A stretch of DNA of 64,000 nt, from the NCBI GenBank assembly GCA_001557505.1, contig LSAX01000007.1:3492504-3556503 (forward strand), given 5' to 3'. Source of the DNA: Reticulascus tulasneorum. Taxonomy: Eukaryota > Ascomycota > Sordariomycetes > Glomerellales > Reticulascaceae. This document shows, in pieces, positions 11,533-23,095 of this stretch. Position 1 is the stretch's first letter. Every line of letters begins with the position of its first letter. The notes under the pieces were generated by a model. It did not search any database. It was not told the DNA's origin and was given only the letters and a program-made list of their open reading frames with translations. The position numbers and the translations under genes were made by a program.

Positions 11533-14376
11533 CTATCGTGCCGGAACTGGTCTCGCCAGTGGCAGGACTTCGATCTCTGGGAACGTCCTAACCTGCCAAT
11601 TATCCGAGTGCGTCTTATCCCCAAACGGAACTGAGGCCGCAAAGCGCATCGTGTATTTCCCCGGCGTGATATAGGTGCCGTTGGCCAGTTTGCCAAGCCA
11701 CCAAAATGGTTTCCAGCCACCTGAACGGTGCAGTCCCATGAGTGGGAAGCTTATGGTATCCTCCGGATCCATGAAGGTCGGGTCAAAATGGGAATGGCTG
11801 TAAGCCGAGTAAGTGCTGAACGCGACAGAGCCGATATACCCATTCTTGCCAACCACTGGCGGGTACTTCCAGTTGCGCTCGGTCCAGCCCGATTCGAAAA
11901 TGTCCCACCGCCACTCGTCGACACCCCAGACAGAGCGGTCATGGATCTTAGGGAAGTTATTGGCGCGACTAGAGAGGTTGAAATCGAATCTATGAGGTGA
12001 AAGGTCAGATGAAATACTCGTCCTTGCTTAATTCAGTTGGGGGAGATTCGGGAATGGGGTCACCTACTTGTGGTAGTATAAAATCTCGTCATCATTCACA
12101 CCCGCATAGGTTACAGGGACACCATGAAGTAACTTTTGACGGAAGGTTGTTTTAAGATCAAATCCGGCGCCGACGTATGGAATCGAGAGTTCTTCGGCAT
12201 TACTCCCTGAAATAAGAATTTTGCCGCTGTAGATCGGCATGTTGTCTGCAGTCAAACCTTCGGAGGGCTTGAAGTTGACCGTTACTTTTTTGGACTGGCC
12301 GGGACTGAGCTTGAAGCTCCTGGGAAGCGTCACGTTCGCATTCATAACCACCGGCTCGGGCGAGCCACTGATGATGAACCCCTGGCCCCAAGGTCCGAAT
12401 GCCTCAAAGCCGCCCGCGGGCTGATGCGCAAACTTGTATGTGATGTCGGCGGTGCCCGTATTAGTAAGTGTCACGTCGTGGTATCTGGTGAAGTGGCCTG
12501 TATCATTGAGACGCATCTTGTCGAACTCAAGCTGCGTATCGTAACTGAGCACTTTCCACGCATCTACCATGCCATTTCCGACCTGGGCTGTAGACGCCCA
12601 AAAAGGGCTGCCTACACCCCATGGCACCGCGCCACCAGATGCGATAATCCGTCGATGCAGCATCTTGGCAAAGTCGGGACCGTGGACTGACCGTCCACCG
12701 AAACGACTGATGTATAAAGCAGCAATACCAGCTACGTAGGGTGTTGCCATGCTGGTGCCGCTCTCGACTGCATAAGAGTTATCGAGCCAGGTGCTGTAGA
12801 TGTCACCGCCGGGGGCCGCAATGTCAGGCTTCACATCTAGCTCGTACGTCGGTCCCCAGGTTGTGAAGTACGACGGCGTACCGCCTGCCGAGTTGTACAT
12901 GCCAAACTTTTGGTTGCTGAACCGTGTAAAGTCAAGGACCACTTTGCCGCCTGCCTTGATCGCAGCAACTATCTCCTCGCCCGATTCACGCTCGATCTCC
13001 GCCATGCCAATGATCAGGTCCAGTGTGCTGTCCAGGCCGTGGCCGGAGTCATAGGCAAGAAGGTACTGTGCGTTCTTTTGAGCAACTTGGAACGCTTGCG
13101 TATAAGGGTCACATGCGGTGCTCAAGGGAAGAAGCACAACGTACGGCGAGAGATCCGGCACATCATCCGGCAGGGAATCGCAGGAGTCGAGCCCGTCAGG
13201 CAGCACGTAGACTTCCCGGCCGGCCACCTCAAGCCACGGATCCGAGTAGTGCATGTAGGCAAATGTGGACACATTGACAGCTAGGCCATCTACGTCAAAG
13301 AATGTGGCCTCGAATGGGTCACCTGGGATCTCCATTGGGTCAGCACTAGCGACTGCGAGCACTTCGATGCCGGAGGAGCCATCGGAGTTCCAAAGCGGGC
13401 CGCTATCACCATCATTACCAGCAGCGACTGTGACGACCACGCCAAGCTCGGCGATTCGTGACGCAACAACGGCCCAGGGATTATGGCTATAGCCGGCCCA
13501 AGGGCCGCCACCAATGCTCGCCGTGATGACGTCCGCACCGTCCTCGTACGCGCGGAGGAAGGCTTCTATAACGGTTTCCTCGTTTGTAGAGCCCGAATCG
13601 CCAGACATGACCTTGTACACTAGCAGCGTAGCGTCTGGGGCAACGCCTGTCATGCTGGTGGAGTGGAGTGGTTAGCGAAGGAAAGTAAGACAGGGTGAGC
13701 AGCCTCACTATTCGTTTTCAGCAGCAATGATTCCTGACACATGGGTTCCATGCCCGTTCATATCCATCGGATTTTCATCCGGTGATTTGCCTTTGTCGCC
13801 ATTGTCTGGATTCCAACCCTCGTCGCCGACTAGATCATAGCCGCCAGCGACCTTGAACCCCGGACCGAAGCCGGCTCCCAGAGCAGGATGCCGCCAGTCG
13901 ACGCCGGTATCGACAACTGCCACGACAGCACCCTTGCCACGGATCCCGAGATCGTGCGCTTTCTGCACACCCGTGTACTTGTGGATGTTGTACTGGCCAG
14001 CAGCCTCCGCAGTAAGACTAGTCTGCGACTTGACGGGTTGAGTCAGTTTCAGCGCTGCTTGCGGCCACCCTCTAAGGACAGCAGCTCCGGCAATCAGGCC
14101 AAGCTCGTCGACGTTGTGCTCCTTGGACATCACAGCAAGGCCGGAGAAGACATCCGAGTCAAACGTCTTGCGGATCGATGCACCAGCAGCCTCCAGTCTG
14201 GCCGCGGTGGAAGCCAGTGATGAGCGTGACACCTCGAGGATGTAGGCATCTGCAACCAGGGGGAATGCCGCCTTTGCATCTTCTGTTGCGTCGACTCTGG
14301 CGTGGAGCGGTGACGAACCGTACGCCACAGCGGCAAATCGGAGCGCCAGAAGCGCTGAGAAGAGGCGAAGACGCAT
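11533..14376 (-). CDS. Secreted subtilisin-like serine protease (S8A), complete
   Basis: 903-residue model with exons 14376-13709, 13654-12068 and 11989-11533 (introns of 54 and 78 bp). A signal peptide (MRLRLFSALLALRFAAVAYG) and a propeptide-like region precede the catalytic domain. Catalytic Asp156 is in VVDTGVD, His209 in GHGTHVSG and Ser524 in GTSMATPYVAG; AAGND holds the oxyanion Asn. The gap between His and Ser is large, fitting a protease-associated domain insert at about 345-450. About 360 residues of Fn3-like C-terminal sequence follow. This is the layout of vpr-type extracellular subtilases. It is convergent with, and paralogous to, the partial gene at 1-1878. Predicted job: secreted broad protein degradation. 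Confidence 0.93.
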
Positions 14377-15349
14377 GGTGTTCGTCGAATTGAGAGTTAC
14401 TTATGCCAAGATGATAATTTGGGCCCCAACATACTCTCTTGATGCTTGCAATTTGACAGTCTTTATAGTAAAAACGTACACGTTTGCCTTGTGCCTGACC
14501 CGAGTTCGACTGTCAACAGTCAGCGGCCACAAAGCAGGAAGGTCACTCCTCCAGGCCAGGGATTGTGAGGCCATCTTTCTTTTGGGATTCAACACGAAGA
14601 ACTCTGCTCGTTCGCCTTCTAGTTTGGGAGAGTTGGGTTGCTCTGATAAACGGTAGGTGTGAGTGGAGACAGCTAAACCTCGTATCCTACCTTACGGTCT
14701 GGATATGGTCCTTTGGCCAGAACAGCTGGGGGTAGTGTTGCACGAGCATCAGCCAGTAAGGTGTCCTTTCCTATTCTGCATATTTATCGGCCAAATCGGA
14801 GCTAGTTTCGCATAAGCAACACTAACCACTTTGCGAGATCGTTCAAAATTAGGAGCCCAAGAATGTGGCGAGATAATTCATGGACCTCCATCACATTATG
14901 ATCTTAATAACGAGCGGTGTTTCAAATCGCTCAACGCAGCTGATAAGTGCAGTATCTTACCCTTGGCAATCGTAACCTATCGCAAACTAGACTCCAATAT
15001 ATTCTTTTCATATATTGTGTGTCGCGAAATCGCTCACCTAGGAAATGTGTGTCATGTGATGACATCTATAGTCCGTGCATATTCGATCACAGCGAACCTT
15101 ACCTTAGGTTGGTATACGAAATACGCTAGCTTCCACTACTGAAGGCTGGTAGCTACATCCTTGGAACTTCATCATCATCACCATTCCAGGCACTCCGCAA
15201 TCTCCCTTTCTGCTTGTGTTACGAGTTTAGAATTGTAGTATGCGTTGTTTCGTGTTTCCGGCAGACCCGAATCGAACACCTTTTCCAGCTCTGGGCATGC
15301 TTATCAACCGGCTCTTACACGATGAGCAACAAAATAGAACTCCTATCAC
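14377..15349. other. Intergenic, promoter side of subtilase
   Basis: Holds the upstream region of the subtilase gene. No gene or clear repeat was found. Confidence 0.5.
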
Positions 15350-16025
15350 ATGAGAGCCATGTCTCTACATCGTGGTAGCCATATAAGCCGGTCTTGCGAC
15401 CGGTGCTACGGCCAGAAGCTGCGCTGCGAACGCGGGCTCAACAGCGCTTGCTGCAAACGGTGCCAGCATGCCAAGCTCCAGTGCATTTTGACGACTTCCA
15501 CACGGCAGGCTAAGAACGAAGAATTCATATTTTCTAAGTACAACGCAACGCTTAATTAACTTAACAATAATGGCATCCGCTCAAGCATCCAAGTGCCTGT
15601 GCCGGCTCCCGGAAGCCGACAAGCTGTGGTGTTTGGTCCAGATATTGATCGTTCAGGCGAAGCCCAACTACCCCCCGGAGGATGAACCCAAAGTCGCAAA
15701 GCGATAAATTGGGCCTTTGCTGAACATCTTATCTTACCGGTTGATTATTCGATTGACACACCAGCCGTAGGTAATGTTGGGACTAATCAGCAAACACCGC
15801 CGGACAACACACAACAGTGTGATTTTGGAAGTACAATGACGCCTCGTCAGGCAGAGTCTACACAATGCGAAAATCGCAGAAGTTTAGACATCCTTAGCGT
15901 GCGTTCAACGAGTTTCTAACGCCGTCAAAACTCGTTTTTAGAATAACCCAATACTTCCTGCGAAGGCTATTAACATCTCACTGGCTTTCTTTGCTGCAAC
16001 GAAAGCAAATGCGAGCGGGTTATAA
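15350..16025 (+). pseudogene. Decayed Zn(II)2Cys6 transcription factor, N-terminal part
   Basis: The frame starting at 15350 (or the ATG at 15359) gives a complete zinc binuclear cluster, C-x2-C-x6-C-x8-C-x2-C-x6-C (SCDRCYGQKLRC ... KRCQHAKLQC). The same frame continues past a TAA at 15557 and a TGA at 15683 with linker-like sequence rich in Pro, Gln and Ser (IQVPVPAPGSRQ, INWAFAEHLILPVDY). Each stop is one C-to-T change from CAA or CGA. A possible 43 bp intron (15899-15941, GTGCGT..CTAAC..TTTAG) would extend the frame to 16025. The middle-homology domain is absent. It looks like a truncated, mutated regulator. An alternative is a very short 69-residue zinc-cluster protein. Confidence 0.6.
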
Positions 16026-17162
16026 CAGGGTGAACTAAAGCCAAATATAACGATATTTGTGCTCTGGAAATGGAGCAGCAGCAAGCGGAGATGATAGTGC
16101 TATTAACAACTGGAAAGAAAAGTAGGCTTTGAGTTTAGAACGAGAGAGCTTCGAAGGCGCGAGAGTTGGTAACCAAGCATACAGTGATAATGCCCATTTC
16201 CGTGCTACTTCCATATTTCTCTGCGGAGTAAAACAAGTGCTAGCTTCTAAGTAGATCATCAGGTGAATGTATGGTCATCGATTAACCACTTCAGCAGCCT
16301 ATACAGTTCTACCGTTTGGGTGGTTCCAGATAATCCATCCCTTACAAACCATGCAGCCGAGGATCAGAAACATGATTTCAATAGTTACGGAGTTGCGCTC
16401 ATATCGGCCAATCCCAACAAGTCCGTCTTTCCATCCTAAGTCATATTCGCCGCCTTGCCATCCTGGATATACGCCTCGACCAAGCCAAGACTAGCCTCCA
16501 CATGTGTCTGGCTGACATAGGAAGTATGCGTCGACTGAAGCTTCCTGATTTACTGATCAGCCCCAATGTTTGCGAATATGGCTAGGTCTCAGAAGTAAAA
16601 CTCGATCTGGAAGTCATGGTCCCCGGCCACCTATCGGTCGCCCCTGGCCGCGTTCATCGCTCTTTCGACACCTCGGAAAGACGCGGCTGCAGCCAGGCCC
16701 TCTAACTTAGTGGAGATTTTAGATGCTTGAGCGCAGACGCTAAGCCTAATTAGTATGGGACCATCGGCGCGGCTATTTTTAAGGGCGGCTGCGTCGGCGC
16801 CTTGATTATGGGCCAATCGCCACAGCTGATCCCCCTAAACACAGAAACCCCATCGTTTCGCTAACCGCCATAAATTGTCTTGCTCGGGCTCTCTGTACAC
16901 CACTCATTTGTAGTGTCGAACTTCTTTCTGATACAAGCGCAGCACTAAATCTTTGTCATCTCTGAGAATAAATTCAAGTGCCAGAATATTTAAATCATGG
17001 GATTACAGCCTGGATCAGTACTTAGCCGGCATTCTCTCCTTCTTTTTTCATCACTCACTGACACCATCGCTGTCTCTGCGAAAGCTAATTCCATCTCGTT
17101 ATTCTAGATATATATATTATCGACACCACTGTCATAGTTCGGCGAAGCGCGAATCAGTAATC
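16026..17162. other. Intergenic, nothing recognised
   Basis: Lies between the decayed regulator and the membrane protein gene. No motif-bearing frame. Confidence 0.5.
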
Positions 17163-17693
17163 ATGGCCATTAAAGCACTCGCCTCCAAGTTCGCTAGTGG
17201 CGCTATTACCGCGCAAATCGCTGCCTACGAGATCTGGGCACGCTGGGCGGCCCGCGGCATCCAGCTCGTTTTCGGTCTCATTGTCTGCGGACTTTACGGC
17301 AGCCGCATCGACCGCGACCGCCGCGCTGGCGATGCTCAAGCACCTGAATGGGTGTATGCTATTGCCGTTGCTGGTCTCTCTTGCATCTCCTGCGTCATCT
17401 TTGCGCTGCCACTGCCGTTCCTTAAGACTCAACGCCTATTCGCATGGGATTTGCTACTCTTCGTTCTCTGGATTGCGACCTTCGGTGTATTTGCGCGCAT
17501 CTTCCTAAATCGCCCTGATGGTGAGGAATACCAGGGAACGAGCACCAGGACCATGAAGATGGCCATATGGGTGGACTTGGTAAACAGCATTCTCTGGCTT
17601 CTGACGGGGGTTTATGGCATCTTCAGAACATTTATTGCGAAGAAGGCGGACGAGAAACTCAGTGCGATCAAGAAGGAATTCATGTCTGTATGA
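17163..17693 (+). CDS. Four-helix membrane protein, MARVEL-like
   Basis: 176 residues, intronless. The ATG at 17163 is preferred to one far upstream in frame (16953) because homology-like sequence and the first membrane helix begin shortly after it. Four hydrophobic segments are visible: around GIQLVFGLIVCGLYG, VYAIAVAGLSCISCVIFALPLP, LFAWDLLLFVLWIATFGVFARI and MAIWVDLVNSILWLLTGVYGI, with a charged Lys-rich cytosolic-type tail. Spacing and helix content fit small fungal MARVEL-domain proteins, which sit in the plasma membrane or vesicles. The family call is by topology, so moderate. Confidence 0.7.
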   Translation: MAIKALASKFASGAITAQIAAYEIWARWAARGIQLVFGLIVCGLYGSRIDRDRRAGDAQAPEWVYAIAVAGLSCISCVIFALPLPFLKTQRLFAWDLLLFVLWIATFGVFARIFLNRPDGEEYQGTSTRTMKMAIWVDLVNSILWLLTGVYGIFRTFIAKKADEKLSAIKKEFMSV

Positions 17694-18166
17694 GTAATAT
17701 TGTGCTTTTGGTAGTAGTCTGCTCAATTAATGGAAGTCTTTGGCAAATAACGTAACAGTTTATATGCTCAACCGTATTTTGCCTCATCTCTCAAGCAATG
17801 TCGAAGCTCAAGACTCCCTTCGTCAAATTTATTGTTCCCTGACCTGACGGAACAAGTGGCTCGGCAGTTGCTCAAAATATTTGACTGGAGTAAAGAAGTT
17901 GCTACAACCATGATGTTTAGTCATGACTGGTTAAATCAGTCGATGGAACTCAATTCTTTGCTAGTAAACAGAACAATTTGGCGTGCTGGTAATTGTTCTA
18001 CTAGAACAAGGTTTGCCCGGGATTATGTGGGACAGGGAACAACACCACAACCGTTCTGTACGCCATACAAGTCGCTGAGATAACGGTAGTCCCACAATGA
18101 CCTAGGCACTACCTGCCTCCGCCGTGCACCGAACTGCCTTAGGGTAGAACAAGCACACCATACCTC
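17694..18166. other. Intergenic, nothing recognised
   Basis: Convergent spacer between the membrane protein and the Cys-rich unknown. No feature seen. Confidence 0.4.
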
Positions 18167-18724
18167 TCAGCCTTCTTCGTTTTCGGGGCAAAGTGGACAA
18201 CCCGGCTTATAATCTGTATGATCGCATGGCTCCAAGAGCTGCTCATAAGTGGCACTGTCATTGCCCACACACATCCTCCCCATGGGCACATCCGCCTCAC
18301 CTTCCTTGTGCCCAGTACACCACCACATCCAATCTTTCAAAAGGCACTGCGCAGCGCAACGTGTCTCGCGACCTAGCTCCTTGCACCGCGGATCCGGTTT
18401 GAGGCTGCGGTACGCACACCCGTCCGGTCCCGAACACGCTGGTGGCGCCGCGGGTGGCATGTCGAAGGCCAGTACGACCCATAAAATCCATGTGGAAGTT
18501 GCATATATGGGTGCCATTGTCGACGTGGCGGCCGATGAGAAGATAGTGCGGTGCGTGATTGTCGTCTCCACCATGGTGTATGGGACAGATTCTGGGTCCG
18601 GCGAGACAGACCATGCATCTATAACGGTGACGTGGTCAACTGTCAAGGCGGCGGTGCCGGTGCGTGTTGTTAAGTAGCTGCTGGAAACAGTCGTGGGATA
18701 GGTGCGGTCGGCAGGGTCGACCAT
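18167..18724 (-). CDS. Unknown protein with hydrophobic segment and Cys/Trp-rich C-terminus
   Basis: 185 residues, no intron. The N-terminal third is Thr/Ser/Val-rich. A hydrophobic segment (about 77-90, STWILWVVLAF) is followed by a Cys-rich domain with ordered motifs CSGPDGC, RCKELGRETRCAAQC, DWMWWC, MGRMCVG, LLEPCDH and CPLCPE. The even cysteine spacing and conserved-looking Trp cluster argue for a real disulfide-stabilised domain. An overlapping frame on the other strand has no comparable pattern. There is no N-terminal signal peptide, so it may be a type II membrane protein, or an upstream exon may be missing. I do not recognise the family. Confidence 0.5.
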   Translation of the reverse strand: MVDPADRTYPTTVSSSYLTTRTGTAALTVDHVTVIDAWSVSPDPESVPYTMVETTITHRTIFSSAATSTMAPIYATSTWILWVVLAFDMPPAAPPACSGPDGCAYRSLKPDPRCKELGRETRCAAQCLLKDWMWWCTGHKEGEADVPMGRMCVGNDSATYEQLLEPCDHTDYKPGCPLCPENEEG

Positions 18725-20504
18725 GGCTAGTAGTCGTCTGTCAGCTCAAATGTGCTTTTGGCATTAGAAACTATATTAAAAGTGCGACCGACTGGTGGAT
18801 GTAGTGTCTGGGCTTGACTGCGCAGTGACATAGAGGCCTCCATAATAGCACCAGGTGAGCCCCGCAAGGAGCCGTAGCCGCTCTATTCTCATATTGACGC
18901 TGTTTAACTCTCGGTCAACGACTTGCTGGCTTTGTATCTCAGATGCGAGCGGTCGGGACCTGAGGATTCTATGGATTTTCCAATTTTTTATCGTCCTGAG
19001 TACTTCGCCCGGCTTTTAACATTCTTGGTTGTGTGGCGGCTACTGCAAGAACGGATCAAGGTACAGCTCCTCCTAATTATATTGAGAGGCATTTACCCTA
19101 AGAATAATGAGGGTTAGTATAGGGTCAGAGGACAACCTCTAATATAATGCAGGATCATTTAGCCAAAGGAGTTCTAGAAGCCCACGCTGGCCGGCAGCTG
19201 AAACGTGCAATTTCAGAATTGGGCAAGCAAGCAATTCCCAAAAACGTTGCTTGTTCAGCCTGTCACTTGATCCTCTCTTTCGCCCTCTGAGTTCTAGTTA
19301 ATTTAAGTTTATTTGCCGCCATCTTCAATTCTCGGACCTAAGGCCTGTCCTTCCCCGCTCTCTGCGATGAAGATAACTTCCTGACCGCATATAGCCATTA
19401 CATAGTCCTGCTGGCAGCGACTCTAGACCCTGCAAATTCTAAACTTTCATACAATCCTTCTATGCGAATATCTGATTTATATTTAAGCGAAAGTACCCTA
19501 CATAATACTCGCATTTTGAGATCAGTCAGGTTTATCTGAAACTCAAGAGGCCTAGGAGACAGTAGTAACCCCGTCCTAGTACGTGGCTTCGCACCTATCT
19601 CCTAGGTGGTAAACAAGAGGAGTTTTTAATGAATCGCAGACCCGCCTTCTATTGTCAACTCTTTCTGGCCGTGTATCACTTAATCCATTCACCACGACGG
19701 CTTGCCAACCTCGTAAAAGCAACACCATTCACGACATTGTTAAAATTTCATCTCGCCAAATTCTTCCAGCCATAACATCCAATAGACCTGCAATCAATCA
19801 TTTAGTTCTTAGCGCTTGTAATGAGAGTTACATTACTAGAAATTTATACGTAGTTGGTCGTCAGATTATAAAATCTTGCCCAATTTTCAGGTATTAATAA
19901 ACCTTCGGGACAGCGATATCTTTGAAGGTTGGACGATGGTTCATCTACGACAATGAACAACCGCAGATGCCGAACCCGTGGCCAACGCTAGACAACATCA
20001 CGGCTAATGCATATGTATAGGTATTACGAACTTCGCACTCACGGGATGAAACGCCGGTGTGTATATCAAGCGCCGACCACAGCTTCGGGCAATTAGCCGG
20101 TTTTTATATGCGGAAAAGGTGGCGAGATGTCGAAGCCGTGGCCAACGCGAGACAACCTCGCAGCTGGTAGATTTGCACGTGCGAGTCGAGAACTTCACAC
20201 TTACAGGATGAGAGACCAGTGTAAATATGCAAAAATAGCGGCAAGATGCGATCAAACTTAAGAACACGCTTATGAACGACGACAACGACTTGTTTCTTAT
20301 AGACTTCGAGTAAGGTAGGTCGGCACAGAGGCGGCGTTCCTGTTTTCTGAAGCGCATGATAACGACGATATGAGTGATACGCGTCACAAACACGAGATAA
20401 TTGACAGCGAGGAAACAACCTAAAATAGGACGAAATGGATAAAAGAAGGTGGTAAAGAAAGATAGACAAGCAAGCACACCATGTCTTGATTGTGTGATCC
20501 TAGG
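18725..20504. other. 1.8 kb gene-poor region
   Basis: No credible gene. Holds the 160 bp tandem duplication listed next; otherwise nothing recognised. Confidence 0.5.
19966..20245. repeat. Diverged tandem duplication, 160 bp period
   Basis: GATG(C/T)CGAA(C/G)CCGTGGCCAACGC starts at 19966 and again at 20126. Both copies go on through GACAAC, GAACTTC(G/A)CACT and CA(C/G)TGTA-type blocks with scattered substitutions. Non-coding as far as can be seen. Confidence 0.55.
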
Positions 20505-22247
20505 TTACCAGTTACCAAATATAACACCTTCATAGGCTGAAAGTCTAACGCCTGACTCTTTGACTCTCAACATCGCATTTGCTCCTAGCAGTTTCGTCCA
20601 ACCTTGAAAGCCGGAGCTGTCGAACACCTGCTCTCTATCAGAGAAGTTCAATAGTACAAGAGCTTTTTTGGTGCCGTCAAAACTGGCCATCACATACGCA
20701 AAAACCTCCTCACCGCTCCTGGCGGGATCCAACATCTCAAACCGGCCATATGTGAAGAGGTCGGCCTCTCTTTTTCTCAAGCCCAGTACCTCTCTCCAGT
20801 AAGCCAACACACTATCCGTTTCTTTCTCCTGATTCTCGACATTCCATTCCTTAAAATCATCGTTGACCCTCATCCAGGGATTTCCACCTTTAGTAAACCC
20901 CGAGCTCTCTTCTGTACTCCACTGCATTGGCAAGCGTCCATTGTCCCGTGCTTTCAATCTCATCTCCTTCAGCACGTCCTGCATATCCGCCCCTTCTCCT
21001 CTATTCTTCAATACTCTGTCGTAAAAGTTCCTTGCCTCAACATCGATGTAGTCTTCAATCCCCCACTCTTCCGGCACGTTTGCCATTCCTATTTCCTGGC
21101 CTTGAAGTAGGAAGAGTGTCCCACTCAGACTCCCAAGATATGTTGCCAGCATCTTTGCCGCGGGCTTTCTGTATTGCGGCAGATCAGAAGCAAAGCGCGA
21201 CAACGAACGGCCGGAATCATGATTATCCATGTATATCGAATTCCAGCCGTCAAACTTTGGCATCGCATCTTGCCAGGTTTTTGTGATCGTTCTCAATTTC
21301 GAGACGTTGAAATCACCCGGTCCATATTTTTCATCTGCACCAAAATCCATGTCCACAATGTCGCCGGTAAATAGCATGTTCAGCTCATGCCTGTCCTTGG
21401 CTACGTATTCCGAAACACTCTGTTCATCTTTTGTGAACCCCAGTTCGCCAACTGTCATGCAGTCGTATTTGTCGAATACGGCCTTCCGCATCTCTTTTAT
21501 GTACTCATGCATTCTGGGCCCGCTCGCAAAATACATGGCCCCAGATTGCAACTCCGAACTCGGGCTGGAGATTGGTGCATCAGGCAAGTCCGGATGTTTG
21601 GACATGAGGTTCATGGAGTCGATTCGGAACCCGTCAACGCCTTTATCGAGCCAGAACTCCATATCCGAGTATGTCGCTTGGCGCATGTCTTCGTTTGCCC
21701 AGTTTAAGTCCGGCTGGGAGGGGAGAAAGAGCGAGAGGTAGTATTGACCAGTTTCCTCGACCCACGTCCAAGCACTGCCCCCAAAAATTGAAGCCCAGTT
21801 ATTTGGTGGTTTACGATTCCCGCTCGTATCAAATTTGGGGTCCCGCCAGAAATACCAATCCCTTTTTGGTGAAGTTCTGCTAGAACGGGACTCCAGGAAC
21901 CAGGCATGTTGATCGCTTGTATGATTAACCACCAAATCCAGTAGCAATTTCAGCCCTCGCTCATGGCAGCCTCTGATAAGGATTTCTGCGTCCCGTACTG
22001 AACCGTATGGTTGATGAATCGCACGATAATCCGAGATGTCATAACCCATATCTTTCTGAGGGCTTTTGAAGATGGGGGATAGCCAGATAGTGTCGGCGCC
22101 GAGAGACTTGATGTAATCTAATTTGGAGATGATGCCGGGGAGGTCGCCGAGTCCGTCCCCGTTGGAATCCAAGAAACTTGCAGGATAGATCTGGTACACT
22201 ACAGCTTCTTTCCACCATTTCTTCGACGGTGCTATTGGCGTCACCAT
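20505..22247 (-). CDS. Intracellular alpha-glucosidase, GH13 (maltase/isomaltase type)
   Basis: 580 residues, intronless, no signal peptide, so cytosolic. Classic GH13 order: VVYQIYPASF, DGLGDLPGI, region I DLVVNH, region II GFRIDS with nucleophile Asp210, acid/base Glu268 in GELG, region IV DNHD with Asp344. Full length for fungal alpha-glucosidases (about 570-600). It hydrolyses terminal alpha-glucosidic bonds of maltose-, sucrose- or isomaltose-type sugars. The residue after the nucleophile is Ser, so I cannot say maltase or isomaltase. It is followed on the same strand by a GH32 gene. A divergent sugar transporter and a Zn2Cys6 gene complete an apparent sugar-use cluster. Confidence 0.95.
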   Translation of the reverse strand: MVTPIAPSKKWWKEAVVYQIYPASFLDSNGDGLGDLPGIISKLDYIKSLGADTIWLSPIFKSPQKDMGYDISDYRAIHQPYGSVRDAEILIRGCHERGLKLLLDLVVNHTSDQHAWFLESRSSRTSPKRDWYFWRDPKFDTSGNRKPPNNWASIFGGSAWTWVEETGQYYLSLFLPSQPDLNWANEDMRQATYSDMEFWLDKGVDGFRIDSMNLMSKHPDLPDAPISSPSSELQSGAMYFASGPRMHEYIKEMRKAVFDKYDCMTVGELGFTKDEQSVSEYVAKDRHELNMLFTGDIVDMDFGADEKYGPGDFNVSKLRTITKTWQDAMPKFDGWNSIYMDNHDSGRSLSRFASDLPQYRKPAAKMLATYLGSLSGTLFLLQGQEIGMANVPEEWGIEDYIDVEARNFYDRVLKNRGEGADMQDVLKEMRLKARDNGRLPMQWSTEESSGFTKGGNPWMRVNDDFKEWNVENQEKETDSVLAYWREVLGLRKREADLFTYGRFEMLDPARSGEEVFAYVMASFDGTKKALVLLNFSDREQVFDSSGFQGWTKLLGANAMLRVKESGVRLSAYEGVIFGNW

Positions 22248-23095
22248 TTCAGCTGACTGAGGTAGTGTGGGGTATTCTTTTCTTTTGCTAGTGCGTGCTT
22301 GCTTACGGCCTGATTTGGGGGGAAGAAGGCTTGTTCCTTTGACACAACAGTCCTGGACTATGAAGCTGGCTGGTGGACGTGACTCTTGAGGTTAGGAGTT
22401 TGACGAATATATAAGCAAAAATATGTGGTAGACGGATATTGGTGGAGTTTTTCTTGCACTGGTGAGCCACAGGCATTTACCGCATCCCACAAAGCATCAT
22501 TATGCGATTGCCCCGCGATTCAATGTACTAGTGCCTGGTTCGTCCAATGTTTATTTAACGGCTGAATACTTTACTGGCTGGGATTGTCTCCATGATCTCC
22601 CAATTAAATCGGGGTGGATTGTGGCGAGATTTTGTTGACATGGGCGCTTGGTTCGGCGGCGCTGTAATGCTCGGGTGAACTTCGAACTCATGGGTGAATT
22701 TTGGTTTGCGGATACAACTTGGGGTGGTGGGGCGAATTACTGGTCTTATACCGAATCGGGTGTGGGATATGGAATAGAGGGGCTGAGAATGCAAGTAAGC
22801 ATTTGGGAGGTATTTGAGGCTAGGATGTGTTCGAACCGAATTAGACATTAGAATAGAGACAAGATGGGGAGTTGAGCGTGCTATGCCTCGATTGTACGTG
22901 ATGGATCATCTGGTATTAACGCACAGCCGATCAACTATATGTTCTGTAACCGTAATTATGGAGCACGTTGGTAAGACTTGGCGAAACGAATAGCAGATAT
23001 TTTGTAAGTAATACATGCTAAAGTTATGTGCGCCTGTATGTCAAATTTGTCATTCTCGCTAGCTACTGTTAATCCCATCATCTTCGAGGTACTCG
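22248..23095. other. Intergenic between GH13 and GH32 genes
   Basis: Promoter of the GH13 gene and terminator side of the GH32 gene. No further gene recognised. Confidence 0.5.

Noticed and set aside
18249..18677. 142-codon plus-strand frame over the Cys-rich unknown
   Set aside because: It is antisense to a frame with far more structured Cys/Trp motifs; it reads low-complexity His/Ser/Pro sequence.
20004..20477. 157-codon minus-strand frame downstream of the GH13 gene
   Set aside because: Its 3' half lies in the non-coding tandem duplication and the protein shows no motif.
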